IMG/VR virus record: IMGVR_UViG_3300025087_000048
Coordinates: 30,224-94,223 of that record
From: a virus
Reading direction: 5' to 3' (one strand)
DNA: 64,000 nucleotides
The notes beneath the pieces were generated by a model, which was given only the letters and a program-made list of their open reading frames with translations, did not search any database and was not told the origin of the DNA. Positions 34,412 through 41,435 of this stretch are shown here, in pieces (position 1 is the stretch's first letter; each line of letters begins with the position of its first letter). A program made the position numbers and the translations under genes.

Positions 34412-35065
34412 CTACTTCGCGGCACTCAAAGCCTGCTTGCGCTCGTTGGCCGCGATCATGGCCCGCTTGCGAGCCATCTGATACAACTGCTCGATTTGCC
34501 CATCCGTCAACGCGCCAAGCAGCGCGTTCAAGACTTCATCTCCGATATCAGCATCCCCGAGCTTGCCCTCTCGGATCACCTGATTGACCCACTTCCCGTC
34601 CGCGTTCTTAACGGCCATACTGATTGACGGGCCCACCGCCCCAACGAGCGCGGCAGTCTGGCCGCGCTTCGCGCTTGCCAGCTTCTTCTTGTTTTCCTTC
34701 GCCCATCGCTGGGCACCCCGCCGGATGATCTCCAGTGCCGGACGGATACGGGCGTCAGATGGCTTCTTCGCACCGAGCAGAGCAGCCACAAACGTGTTGC
34801 CGGCCGATGCCATATTGCCGCCCCACTTCACGCCAAGCTCGGTTGCCAGGTTGACAACAGTCTCGCTGGCAATGGCGTTCTGCAAGTGAAACGCAAACTC
34901 GCCGTGCTTGACGTAGAACGTAGACACTGCCCGATCCCGTGCCGCGACAAATTCGAGGCCACACGCCACAGCATCCTTCACAACTGCCGCCGTGAACTTC
35001 CGCGCCTTCAAGAGAAACGCATCGGAAACGGCAGCGGCTACTTCGAGTAGCTTTACCTTTGGCAT
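34412..35065 (-). CDS. Monocistronic Ala/Lys-rich phage protein
   Basis: 217 residues starting MPKVKLLEVAAAVSDAFLLK, mainly helical, with an Ala-rich core (VVNLATELGVKWGGNMASAG, RGQTAALVGAVGPSISM) and a basic C-terminal helix (YQMARKRAMIAANERKQALS). It has its own promoter at 35155-35182 and terminator at 34325-34355, unlike the operons on either side, which suggests strong and independent expression, for instance of a DNA-binding or early takeover protein. I do not recognise the family. ATG at 35065 follows GGGGTTTGTCA. Confidence 0.7.
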   Translation of the reverse strand: MPKVKLLEVAAAVSDAFLLKARKFTAAVVKDAVACGLEFVAARDRAVSTFYVKHGEFAFHLQNAIASETVVNLATELGVKWGGNMASAGNTFVAALLGAKKPSDARIRPALEIIRRGAQRWAKENKKKLASAKRGQTAALVGAVGPSISMAVKNADGKWVNQVIREGKLGDADIGDEVLNALLGALTDGQIEQLYQMARKRAMIAANERKQALSAAK

Positions 35066-35154
35066 TGACAAACCCCTTGTGTTGGTTTGTCCTGCATCCC
35101 ATATTCAGTTTTCAAGTGCGACCACTTCAGGACGTGAATCCCTTATCTACCTCT

Positions 35155-35182
35155 ATCATACCACGTCAATACTGAAAGTCAA
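35155..35182 (-). promoter_or_regulatory. Sigma70-type promoter of the 34412-35065 gene
   Basis: Minus strand TTGACT (35177-35182), 16-base spacer, TATGAT (35155-35160). It shares CACTTGACTT at the -35 and CGTGGTAT at the -10 with the plus promoter at 35537, so both may answer to the same factor. Confidence 0.75.
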
Positions 35183-35199
35183 GTGCTTTCTTTTCTTCA

Positions 35200-35217
35200 A
35201 TTCATACAGGCATGAAT
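35200..35217. repeat. 18-bp inverted repeat, copy 1
   Basis: ATTCAT-acaggc-ATGAAT, perfect 6-bp arms. It lies 18 bases upstream of the -35 of the minus-strand promoter. The family consensus over eight copies is ATTCAT, then a loop like M-C-A-K-G-C, then RTGAAT. Confidence 0.75.
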
Positions 35218-35536
35218 GCCAGGCTCGACTCTCGCCCGCGTATCCTCGCCCGATCATGTTCCTATTTTACCACGCAATATGCCTGATTGCGCCCGTATGT
35301 GAAACCTGACTATGCAAAATGGCCATCTTCGGGGATCGGTAGTGCCATGCCTGTGTACCGCGTGCTCTTGGCTCAGGCTGAACGATCGGCATGGACAGGC
35401 TATCTCACTATGTCTTGGGGTGGGATCGTCTCGCTCAGTGCCACTGTGGCCCGTATACAGGCTAATTCATGCGTGGGTAGCGTGCTCTTGTCACAACGGG
35501 TTTAGAGACCATGATAAACTGTGTACAAAATAACAC

Positions 35537-35564
35537 TTGACTTACACACTATTCGTGGTATAAT
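35537..35564 (+). promoter_or_regulatory. Strong sigma70-type promoter of the noncoding transcript
   Basis: TTGACT (35537-35542), 16-base spacer, consensus TATAAT (35559-35564). The flanks CACTTGACTT and CGTGGTATAAT match the minus-strand promoter at 35155. Start of RNA is expected near 35571. From 35066 to 35536 I see only promoters, the first inverted repeat and no credible gene. Confidence 0.85.
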
Positions 35565-35653
35565 ATAAGTAGGAGCATATATGCGGTTGGATGAAGGAAC
35601 CAGATGAATCCTTCGGGATCGGGTCCTCTCCACGGATGATGCTCCAAGATTGA

Positions 35654-35671
35654 ATTCATGCTGGTGTGAAT
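35654..35671. repeat. 18-bp inverted repeat, copy 2
   Basis: ATTCAT-gctggt-GTGAAT, one G-T pair. It forms the upper part of the noncoding RNA helix 35648-35677. Confidence 0.7.
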
Positions 35672-36468
35672 GCAATCGCTCTGGTGGGCCCCGGGCCCGT
35701 CGCCCAGATTGTGGCGACCCGATCACGCTCTCGGGAGAGAGAGTCAGGATGAACCGGACAAGCACGACGTCCGGAACGGAAGGCACCTGACGTGGGAATC
35801 GGGCAGAGACAAGACCGGAGCTGGGGCACCACGTAGCGACTGGTGTTCTGGAACATGCTCTGGAGCCTGCGTTAATCTGCGGGGCTGAGTGCCGTGATTC
35901 GCTTCACGACACACGCAGATAGTCGCTCCGCCGGGTATGACAACCGACAGCGGAGCGTGGTCCCAGGTGCCATATCACCGTAGATCGTACACGTACGGCG
36001 CACGGGGTGGCGTGAAAATACCAACTCCCATTCCCTTCCCACTCAAGGCTGGTCAGTTCAACAGCCGAGGGATGATCCTTCCGCTGACTCTCGGTGGTCA
36101 GTCGCTTCGCATCCGAGGAATGGATCAGGTATAAATACAATGGAAGTCGCCGATATTGTTATCATAATAACTCCGGCGATGGTCAGCAAATCAATAGATT
36201 AAATACCTGATGATTGATGCTGCCTGGGTGCGCGATTCTCTGGCGCACGTATCTCGTCAATACATGAGTGAATGATCACCATGCTCACAGAGGACATGTC
36301 ACTCCTGCTCACGACCCACATGACCGACTGCATTCCCAGTGCGGCTTACGCTGAACACCCGCACTCTATTGCAGCGGAATCCACATAATCCCCATGCCTT
36401 CGGGCGGGGATACCCACGGAACGGGTACGGATTGGGGATGTGCATTGACATGAGTCGGTGCAAACAAC

Positions 36469-36506
36469 AGGCGGCAGGTTGCTTTCAAAGGACCTGCCGC
36501 CTTTTT
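36469..36506 (+). terminator. Rho-independent terminator ending the noncoding RNA
   Basis: AGGCGGCAGGT (36469-36479), 12-base loop, ACCTGCCGCCT (36492-36502) running into TTTTT. Perfect 11-bp stem. Confidence 0.92.
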
Positions 36507-36509
36507 GCT

Positions 36510-36527
36510 ATTCATCCACAGATGAAT
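36510..36527. repeat. 18-bp inverted repeat, copy 3
   Basis: ATTCAT-ccacag-ATGAAT, perfect arms. It lies 6 bases before the AGGAG site of the first right-arm gene. Confidence 0.75.
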
Positions 36528-36546
36528 CAAAACAGGAGACTATCCC

Positions 36547-36702
36547 ATGGCACGAATCATCCGAGCCATCCGCAGCTGGTTCAGCTCATACGACGCCTCC
36601 GCCGTCTGGAACGACTGGAACACGGTCAAGGGACACGCAATGAAACGCGAGTGCTCCCGTCGCCTGCGCCAGCTGGAACGCGGGGTCATTCAGAAATTCT
36701 GA
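36547..36702 (+). CDS. Small basic early protein (51 residues)
   Basis: MARIIRAIRSWFSSYDASAV with a C-terminal Arg-rich helix (MKRECSRRLRQLERGVIQKF). AGGAG precedes the ATG and the stop overlaps the next start (TGATG). It is the first gene after the noncoding RNA terminator. Strongly basic, perhaps nucleic-acid binding. No family recognised. Confidence 0.65.
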   Translation: MARIIRAIRSWFSSYDASAVWNDWNTVKGHAMKRECSRRLRQLERGVIQKF

Positions 36703-36860
36703 TGAAATCCACACGACGAACGCCTGAACCGGGCAATGTTTGGGTTCTCACTTGTGCACAGTGTGGACATCGTCTTTACGCTCATGAAACAAGCACAGGT
36801 TGCACACAATGTGCGTGTGACGGATTCAGGAATCCTGACAACGATGGAGTTGAGCCATGA
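36702..36860 (+). CDS. Small zinc-ribbon protein (52 residues)
   Basis: Starts MKSTRRTPEPGNVWVLTCAQ. Cys pairs CAQCGHRLYAHET and GCTQCACDGF form a Cys4 ribbon typical of early phage proteins. ATG overlaps the previous stop. A longer in-frame ORF runs upstream through the terminator and has no ribosome site. Confidence 0.7.
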   Translation: MKSTRRTPEPGNVWVLTCAQCGHRLYAHETSTGCTQCACDGFRNPDNDGVEP

Positions 36861-36952
36861 ACAGCCCGCTCGTTGGCATCGGTGTTGTTCTTGTCGGATG
36901 CACAATCTTTTATGCGCTCCTCGGCATGCTGATTCAATGGGGGACCGGATGA
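36857..36952 (+). CDS. Single-helix membrane peptide (31 residues)
   Basis: MNSPLVGIGVVLVGCTIFYA followed by LLGMLIQWGTG, one transmembrane helix. Coupled to the previous gene by ATGA. Small membrane peptides of this kind are frequent in early phage operons. Confidence 0.5.
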   Translation: MNSPLVGIGVVLVGCTIFYALLGMLIQWGTG

Positions 36953-36964
36953 AAGGAGAAACGA

Positions 36965-37312
36965 ATGCCTGATCGGGATGGGTATCCGACCGAAGAGGAA
37001 TTGACGCGCATCCGTGAGTGGCCCATGGATGATCCACGCGGATGGCTCGCCTACATCAAGACCTGCTGGTGGGCCGCAGATTGGGGGTGGTCAGAACAGC
37101 ATACGTGGCCCGACCCTGGACCTGGATCGGTCACCGAGTATCACATCTCAACGGCGGGGTGGTCCGGAAACGAGGAGATCATCCGAGCCATGCGCGAGAA
37201 CCCCAATCTTCTCTGGAGTCAGACGTGGGAGAGCGTGCGTCGAGGTGGGCACTACGTGTTTGCTGTACCCGATGCTGTCGTGAGCGCCCAAGAAGGGGAA
37301 ACGGGAGAATAA
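36965..37312 (+). CDS. Conserved phage protein of unknown function
   Basis: 115 residues starting MPDRDGYPTEEELTRIREWP, after AAAGGAGAAACG. The C-terminal half (YHISTAGWSGNEEIIRAMRE, then ESVRRGGHYVFAVP) matches a pattern often seen in short phage proteins in early regions; the aromatic and Gly-rich GGHY-F ending is characteristic. No function is known to me. Confidence 0.75.
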   Translation: MPDRDGYPTEEELTRIREWPMDDPRGWLAYIKTCWWAADWGWSEQHTWPDPGPGSVTEYHISTAGWSGNEEIIRAMRENPNLLWSQTWESVRRGGHYVFAVPDAVVSAQEGETGE

Positions 37313-37313
37313 A

Positions 37314-37526
37314 ATGAACATGCCATGCTCGAGTCGAGACTGCATCAATTCTGCTGTGGCTCTGGCTCCGCAGGTGCGGGGAGCGGTGATCTCCCAAGCA
37401 ACAACCCAGTGGATATGGGTCGCGGCCTGCGAAGAGCATCTCCATGGCTGGTGGCGGGGGTGCGATATTCCCCATCACGAACGGCCATCAATCGTCCCGT
37501 ATCACGCACGGAGGAATTCAGCATGA
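37314..37526 (+). CDS. Small Cys/His/Trp-rich protein
   Basis: 70 residues with CSSRDCINSA, AACEEHLHGWWRGCD and IPHHERP, suggesting bound metal. Ribosome site GGGAGAATAAA. It overlaps the next tiny ORF by 4 bases. Unknown function. Confidence 0.6.
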   Translation: MNMPCSSRDCINSAVALAPQVRGAVISQATTQWIWVAACEEHLHGWWRGCDIPHHERPSIVPYHARRNSA

Positions 37527-37582
37527 ACAAATCACGACGTGAGTTACTCAGAGAGCTCCTCGCATGTCCCAGGGTACATTAA
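37523..37582 (+). CDS. Possible 19-residue leader peptide
   Basis: MNKSRRELLRELLACPRVH with a very good GGAGGAATTCAGC site and ATGA overlap with the previous gene. It ends inside the next gene, so it could couple translation. Too short to be certain. Confidence 0.4.
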   Translation: MNKSRRELLRELLACPRVH

Positions 37583-37785
37583 CATTTACCGTGGGACGCA
37601 TGCTCTGCGGGTCAGTGCGCGACTTCCTCAAAGAGACCAGATTTAGGGGGGCGGCGATCAACTGGATTGAATCCTCCGGCCGGTTGGAACGGCAGTTTGT
37701 GGTACGTGGTGACTACGAAACTCTTGACAGGATGCGTTCTAGTATTGTTGCGCGGGCCAATGAAATAAACAGAGAGGAGGGGTGA
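37564..37785 (+). CDS. Small phage protein
   Basis: 73 residues starting MSQGTLTFTVGRMLCGSVRD. The pattern VGRMLCGSVRDFLKET and YETLDRMRSSIVARANEI suggests an alpha/beta fold. The start overlaps the 19-codon ORF, whose ribosome site may serve both. No family recognised. Confidence 0.6.
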   Translation: MSQGTLTFTVGRMLCGSVRDFLKETRFRGAAINWIESSGRLERQFVVRGDYETLDRMRSSIVARANEINREEG

Positions 37786-37829
37786 TTCTATTTTTAGAGT
37801 CGGATACGAGGGAATGCTCGTATCCTGCC

Positions 37830-37847
37830 ATTCGCACATGCGTGAAT
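37830..37847. repeat. 18-bp inverted repeat, copy 4
   Basis: ATTCGC-acatgc-GTGAAT, arms with one mismatch. Intergenic, 17 bases before the AGGAG site of the next gene. Confidence 0.65.
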
Positions 37848-37876
37848 CAATACAAATCAGTACAGGAGAACGGCAC

Positions 37877-38089
37877 ATGGCCTTCCAACGGACCCAGCAA
37901 AGCGTACGTGCCCTCTGCATTGGCTCCAGAATCGACGATCTTCCAGGGGACAATGCCCTGATGGCCGACTTCACCCCATCGGGCAGCCTGACCCCCTTTG
38001 TGACCCCCTCAGAGGCGATGGACTCCGGGCAGGTAGACGACCTGCTTGAATGGCTCAGGGCGTACAAGCTGGACCAAAAAGGAAGATAA
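37877..38089 (+). CDS. Small phage protein
   Basis: 70 residues, MAFQRTQQSVRALCIGSRID, followed by a Pro-rich middle and an acidic helix (EAMDSGQVDDLLEWLRAYKL). AGGAG lies 9 bases before the ATG. Probably expressed; function unknown. Confidence 0.6.
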   Translation: MAFQRTQQSVRALCIGSRIDDLPGDNALMADFTPSGSLTPFVTPSEAMDSGQVDDLLEWLRAYKLDQKGR

Positions 38090-38091
38090 AC

Positions 38092-38385
38092 ATGGAACTG
38101 AACACGATTGCCACAGCCGTTACGGACCTGATGAGCACTTTTGAAACACAACCCATATCCGAGCAGATTGAAGTGCTGGTGCAGCAAATCGGAATGAAGA
38201 CGGAAACCTTTGATATCATGTCATTGCCTCTTCGAGCCCGCCCTGCGTTTATCCGCTTGATCCTTCTCCTCGTCGAATCTGCCCCGGACGATGTTCTGAC
38301 AACGGTATGCGCCACCGCATATATTTCAGCCGTTGCCATCAGCCGCGCCTACGATGACCCCGCCTGGCGAGAGAAGCTGGAATAA
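38092..38385 (+). CDS. Small all-helical phage protein
   Basis: 97 residues starting MELNTIATAVTDLMSTFETQ, with amphipathic helices (ISEQIEVLVQQIGMKTET, RPAFIRLILLLVESAPDDVL). AAAAGGAAG before the ATG. No motif recognised. Confidence 0.65.
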   Translation: MELNTIATAVTDLMSTFETQPISEQIEVLVQQIGMKTETFDIMSLPLRARPAFIRLILLLVESAPDDVLTTVCATAYISAVAISRAYDDPAWREKLE

Positions 38386-38396
38386 GGAGACACACA

Positions 38397-38885
38397 ATGT
38401 CATACGAAGGGCGTGAGTTTTTTCTATGTGAAGACGGGCACTTAACCATCCTTGATTCATCTACGAGTACCAACCTCGGGGAGAACTGCTTCGCAGTAAA
38501 CTGTACAGCAAGATTCTATCGGCAGGCTTCCGTCGATGATACAAACGGAGATGGACGTGAACCAAGGACTGAGATTATTATGCCAGAGCAGACATGTCAA
38601 TGCTGCGACTGTAGGAATATTCATACCACCAAGGAAGCTATACACAGACCGCTTGACAGAACTGAATGGCAGACTCTTGATTCATCCAGGCAGGAATCAA
38701 AGAACGAGCGGTGGAAGCTTGAGAAGGGAGGTGAACAGATTCTCACGGGAACATATGCGGAATGTATGCTGTGGTTGACACGGCATTGTCCGCATCCGAT
38801 CTTGCAGTCAGCACTGGAACGGGGGTATCACATTGAGCCGACGACGGTCGGAGGGAACCCACCATGCAAATCCGTAAGCAGTTGA
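38397..38885 (+). CDS. Cys-rich phage protein
   Basis: 162 residues. The N terminus (REFFLCEDGHLTILD) resembles the zinc-binding start of several short phage proteins, and the middle has a CQCCDC cluster. A helical C terminus (TGTYAECMLWLTRHCPH) follows. Inverted repeat copy 5 lies inside the coding sequence. It could be a fusion of two smaller genes. AAGGAG site present. Confidence 0.55.
   Translation: MSYEGREFFLCEDGHLTILDSSTSTNLGENCFAVNCTARFYRQASVDDTNGDGREPRTEIIMPEQTCQCCDCRNIHTTKEAIHRPLDRTEWQTLDSSRQESKNERWKLEKGGEQILTGTYAECMLWLTRHCPHPILQSALERGYHIEPTTVGGNPPCKSVSS
38680..38697. repeat. 18-bp inverted repeat, copy 5 (inside a gene)
   Basis: ATTCAT-ccaggc-AGGAAT, one mismatch in the right arm. 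The only copy of the eight that lies within an annotated protein-coding gene. Confidence 0.55.
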
Positions 38886-39052
38886 GGAACGCCGCGCTGA
38901 TCATGGCCCAGCATCCCGAGGAATATTTGAAATGCTGCTGGAATCGGACCTGCCCCTCCGGGTATCACGGGATGCATGTCCGGGTACGATTCAAGAGTCG
39001 GGCACGCCACCATGGAACCAAGACCGGGCAGAGCAAAAAGGCCAGCAAGTAA
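38864..39052 (+). CDS. Small basic protein
   Basis: 62 residues starting MQIRKQLRNAALIMAQHPEE, ending in a Lys/Arg/Ser-rich tail (RVRFKSRARHHGTKTGQSKK). GGAGGG precedes the ATG, and the stop overlaps the next start (TAATG). Unknown function. Confidence 0.6.
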   Translation: MQIRKQLRNAALIMAQHPEEYLKCCWNRTCPSGYHGMHVRVRFKSRARHHGTKTGQSKKASK

Positions 39053-39474
39053 TGGGCACCAATTACGATTGGCGGACAAAGGTATGCCAAACGTGTGGGC
39101 ATGCAGCAGAAGAGAAGCACATCGGAAAGTCCTCGGCCGGATGGTGTTTTGCGCTTCATGTCTATCCGGAGGAGGGCATCCTCACCCTTGAGAATTGGAT
39201 CACGAAATGGACCGCTGATCCACAGGGGGTGATTCGGAATGAGTACGAGGAAGTGCTTTCTGTTGAGGAAATGATTGAGGTGATCACCCGCCGGATGTGG
39301 CCAGCTCGCAACAATGATCTTTCGCCCGAGTGGTTCAAGGTCAATCACGCAGAACCAGGGCCCGCTGGATTGACTCGGCATAAGATTGAACGTGAGTTGG
39401 CTATCGGCTACGGCAACGGATGCATCGGACATGGCGAAGGGGCATGGGATCTGCTCATAGGAGAATTTTCATGA
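39052..39474 (+). CDS. Conserved small phage protein (MGTNYDW family)
   Basis: 140 residues starting MGTNYDWRTKVCQTCGHAAE, then KHIGKSSAGWCFALHVYPEE. This MGTNY-W / C-CG / HIGKSS-GW-F-LH layout recurs in small phage proteins of unknown role. One Cys pair may bind metal. Coupled on both sides by overlaps. Confidence 0.75.
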   Translation: MGTNYDWRTKVCQTCGHAAEEKHIGKSSAGWCFALHVYPEEGILTLENWITKWTADPQGVIRNEYEEVLSVEEMIEVITRRMWPARNNDLSPEWFKVNHAEPGPAGLTRHKIERELAIGYGNGCIGHGEGAWDLLIGEFS

Positions 39475-39773
39475 CCTACTGGATCTACATTTTCTTCGGG
39501 ATACTGGGTACGCTGATGTGTCTCAACTTCTGGTTACTGTTACGGAATCACAGAGTTGGACGGTTCAGGCTTGCACTCATTGACCAAATCTCCGAGGCAG
39601 CACAAGCAGATCTCCACGACGGGGAAAAGTCATGGCGATGGCGATACGACGTGTTGAACCAAGTTTCCTACGAGCATATGCTCTACCAATTCTGGAAACC
39701 ACTTCGTCCAGATGTGTGGTGGAAAGACACATCGTTTCTTGATCCTGGACAATTTGATCCGGCATGGCGATGA
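39471..39773 (+). CDS. Small membrane protein
   Basis: 100 residues with one N-terminal transmembrane helix (MTYWIYIFFGILGTLMCLNF) and a cytoplasmic domain rich in Trp and Tyr (KSWRWRYDVLNQVSYEHMLY). ATG overlaps the previous stop; AGGAG upstream. Function unknown. Confidence 0.65.
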   Translation: MTYWIYIFFGILGTLMCLNFWLLLRNHRVGRFRLALIDQISEAAQADLHDGEKSWRWRYDVLNQVSYEHMLYQFWKPLRPDVWWKDTSFLDPGQFDPAWR

Positions 39774-39811
39774 GAAAACGAAAGATCCCACGGGCAAAAC
39801 GTAGATTTTGA
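39770..39811 (+). CDS. Possible 13-residue basic peptide
   Basis: MRKRKIPRAKRRF, overlapping the previous stop by ATGA and ending at inverted repeat copy 6. Nine of 13 residues are basic or Pro. Could be a coupled peptide or chance. Confidence 0.3.
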   Translation: MRKRKIPRAKRRF

Positions 39812-39828
39812 TTCATCCGTGCGTGAAT
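39811..39828. repeat. 18-bp inverted repeat, copy 6
   Basis: ATTCAT-ccgtgc-GTGAAT. It lies 3 bases before the GGGGAGG site of the next gene. Confidence 0.7.
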
Positions 39829-39843
39829 TGAGGGGAGGTGAAC

Positions 39844-40053
39844 ATGATGTCTTATCTGGATCGGTTGACAACCGCATGTCTTCGAGCGTTTTACGATCAA
39901 GCGTCGCAAGCGTCACCTCAGCTCCGTCCGCCCATTGAACCATATCTTCGGCGAGCGGCCAGTCTCGCGTCAATTCATGGATGGGCCTGGGGATTCGCTA
40001 TCGGCTGGGTCCTCGGTAGTCTTGGATCGGCACTCTACTGGTACATGCAATAA
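39844..40053 (+). CDS. Small C-terminally anchored membrane protein
   Basis: 69 residues: a soluble helical part (LDRLTTACLRAFYDQASQAS), then a Gly/Trp-rich membrane helix (GWAWGFAIGWVLGSLGSALY). GGGGAGG precedes the ATG. Unknown function. Confidence 0.6.
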   Translation: MMSYLDRLTTACLRAFYDQASQASPQLRPPIEPYLRRAASLASIHGWAWGFAIGWVLGSLGSALYWYMQ

Positions 40054-40080
40054 CGCCCACACGTTCAGGAGAACCAACAC

Positions 40081-40389
40081 ATGCCCACACAGACAAAGGC
40101 AGCTTTAACTCCCGCATCATTGGCAGCGGTCAAGATCCCGCTTCAGGCGGTTCGGGCCATCATATCAGAACGAGTCACGGTGACACGCACTCAGCTCTGC
40201 GATGAATTCCACGTCATTTTGACGCACCTTGAGCATCTTGTCAACACCTTCTCCGGTGAAGTGTACACGGCTGATTCCACAGGACAGACCGTCAGCTATG
40301 CTCAGCTCTACGCCACACTGAACCATCTGCAATCTCAGATCGGGGCAAGCAAAGAGCAGGTGCTCAAACTACGAAGACCCAGGACGTAA
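40081..40389 (+). CDS. Small helical phage protein
   Basis: 102 residues starting MPTQTKAALTPASLAAVKIP, mainly helical (HVILTHLEHLVNTFSGEVYT, LYATLNHLQSQIGASKEQVL). AGGAG upstream. No recognised motif. Confidence 0.6.
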   Translation: MPTQTKAALTPASLAAVKIPLQAVRAIISERVTVTRTQLCDEFHVILTHLEHLVNTFSGEVYTADSTGQTVSYAQLYATLNHLQSQIGASKEQVLKLRRPRT

Positions 40390-40411
40390 TACCCACGACA
40401 AGGAGAACTTG

Positions 40412-40903
40412 ATGCCAAAGAAGATTCCTGATGGCGAAACTGAGGTGCTCATGGAACTCTGGAGAGCCCTCACACCAGTCCCAACCATCGCTACACGATT
40501 ACACATTAGTCGTCAAAGTGTGTACGCCAGGCTTCGTCGCCTCAGAGAGCAAAATCACATCGTTGATAGTCGTCCTCGAGGATCTCGAAACTATATTCCA
40601 TCTGCACGACGAATTGCCGCATTGAAAAACCTTCCTGTTCTATGGGAGTCCTCGGCATCCACTCAAGAAATCGCAGAGAAAATTCACTATTCAGTGCCGC
40701 AAACCTTTGCTTTTGCCCGCCTCTTGAAACTGCCATCCAGACATCGACGTCACCAGAAACCTCTTGATGAACACCGACAAGCGGCCATCGTGATTCTTCG
40801 AGAGAGCGAATGGGTCTTCGAAGATATTGCTGCTATCTTGACCATTTCCAGACAGCGAGCACACCAACTATGGACAAAAGCACAAAAGCAGAAGACATCA
40901 TAA
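40412..40903 (+). CDS. Helix-turn-helix DNA-binding protein
   Basis: 163 residues with at least two helix-turn-helix units: VPTIATRLHISRQSVYARLR near residues 24-43 and EDIAAILTISRQRAHQLWTK near the C terminus; a possible third is STQEIAEKIHYSVPQTFAFA. The Arg-rich linker is typical of sequence-specific binding. It is the only clear regulator in this arm and is a candidate to bind the 18-bp inverted repeats, which is inference. AAGGAG precedes ATG at 40412. Confidence 0.75.
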   Translation: MPKKIPDGETEVLMELWRALTPVPTIATRLHISRQSVYARLRRLREQNHIVDSRPRGSRNYIPSARRIAALKNLPVLWESSASTQEIAEKIHYSVPQTFAFARLLKLPSRHRRHQKPLDEHRQAAIVILRESEWVFEDIAAILTISRQRAHQLWTKAQKQKTS

Positions 40904-41145
40904 GCAAAACGATTCTCCGTCATGCCACCCTGCTCGCCTGTCTCCACACCACGGATGAAAACATTCATATTTACGCAACGCTGACACGTGCCCAACATTG
41001 GGCTCACCACCCGGGAGAGGCGGACACGTCCCAGAAACTGTCGTCAGCACTCAGGGAGTATCGGCGACTCGTGCATGCGTGGAGACGACTGTATCGAGAC
41101 GATCCCCCAGGATTTAGGAGCCCAACATGGATAAGAGTGTGTTGA
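40870..41145 (+). CDS. Small helical phage protein
   Basis: 91 residues starting MDKSTKAEDIISKTILRHAT, overlapping the regulator gene by 34 bases. Helical with a basic C terminus. Ribosome site weak. Function unknown. Confidence 0.5.
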   Translation: MDKSTKAEDIISKTILRHATLLACLHTTDENIHIYATLTRAQHWAHHPGEADTSQKLSSALREYRRLVHAWRRLYRDDPPGFRSPTWIRVC

Positions 41146-41420
41146 AACTCGGCACTGCGATTGGATTGTTTTTCATTGCGTTCACTGGATTCTTCTGGGA
41201 ATGCTTCGTCATATGGAAACTTTGGTCCTGGTACGGCGTCCCACTCGGGGGAATATCAATTCCATTCGGTGCAGTCATGGCCTTCTCTCTTATACTTTTT
41301 ATGAGCACCGACCATCTGCACCCTGACCGACCAGCAGATACGGAAGCATTGGAAAAACGACTGAGTGCGCAAATAGGTGGTTCCCTTATCGCATTCATTC
41401 TTGGATGGTTGTTAAAATAA
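41127..41420 (+). CDS. Membrane protein with two or three helices
   Basis: 97 residues: helices near LGTAIGLFFIAFTGFFWECF, GISIPFGAVMAFSLILF and a short C-terminal GGSLIAFILGWLL. Small inner-membrane protein; a holin-like role is conceivable but not supported by position. AGGAG upstream. Confidence 0.65.
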   Translation: MDKSVLKLGTAIGLFFIAFTGFFWECFVIWKLWSWYGVPLGGISIPFGAVMAFSLILFMSTDHLHPDRPADTEALEKRLSAQIGGSLIAFILGWLLK

Positions 41421-41435
41421 AGAAGGAGTGCCGAC

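Larger units (their letters stand above)
35571..36506 (+). ncRNA. Candidate large structured noncoding RNA, about 0.94 kb
   Basis: Bounded by a consensus promoter and a strong terminator, with no ORF that has a ribosome site. Helices seen by eye: 35572-35578/35639-35645, 35593-35598/35609-35614, 35648-35652/35673-35677, 35699-35704/35713-35718 and 35743-35748/35786-35791 enclosing 35754-35759/35769-35774. Further on: 35791-35795/35829-35833, 35875-35881/35914-35920 enclosing 35893-35897/35904-35908, 35924-35931/35950-35957, 36047-36051/36062-36066 and 36073-36078/36122-36127. The last group is 36147-36152/36174-36179 with inner 36158-36162/36167-36171, 36228-36233/36243-36248, 36338-36344/36359-36365 and a TTCG-capped hairpin 36388-36411. 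Nearly all are perfect. The density and length recall large ornate phage RNAs such as GOLLD and ROOL; identity is not established. Confidence 0.65.

Noticed and set aside
35670-36134. Short ORFs inside the candidate noncoding RNA, on both strands
   Set aside because: None has a ribosome site or coherent protein composition, and they overlap dense perfect helices.
36339-36702. Long upstream extension of the 36702 zinc-ribbon ORF
   Set aside because: The in-frame upstream part runs through the terminator and over another gene; the ATG at 36702 is coupled to the previous stop.
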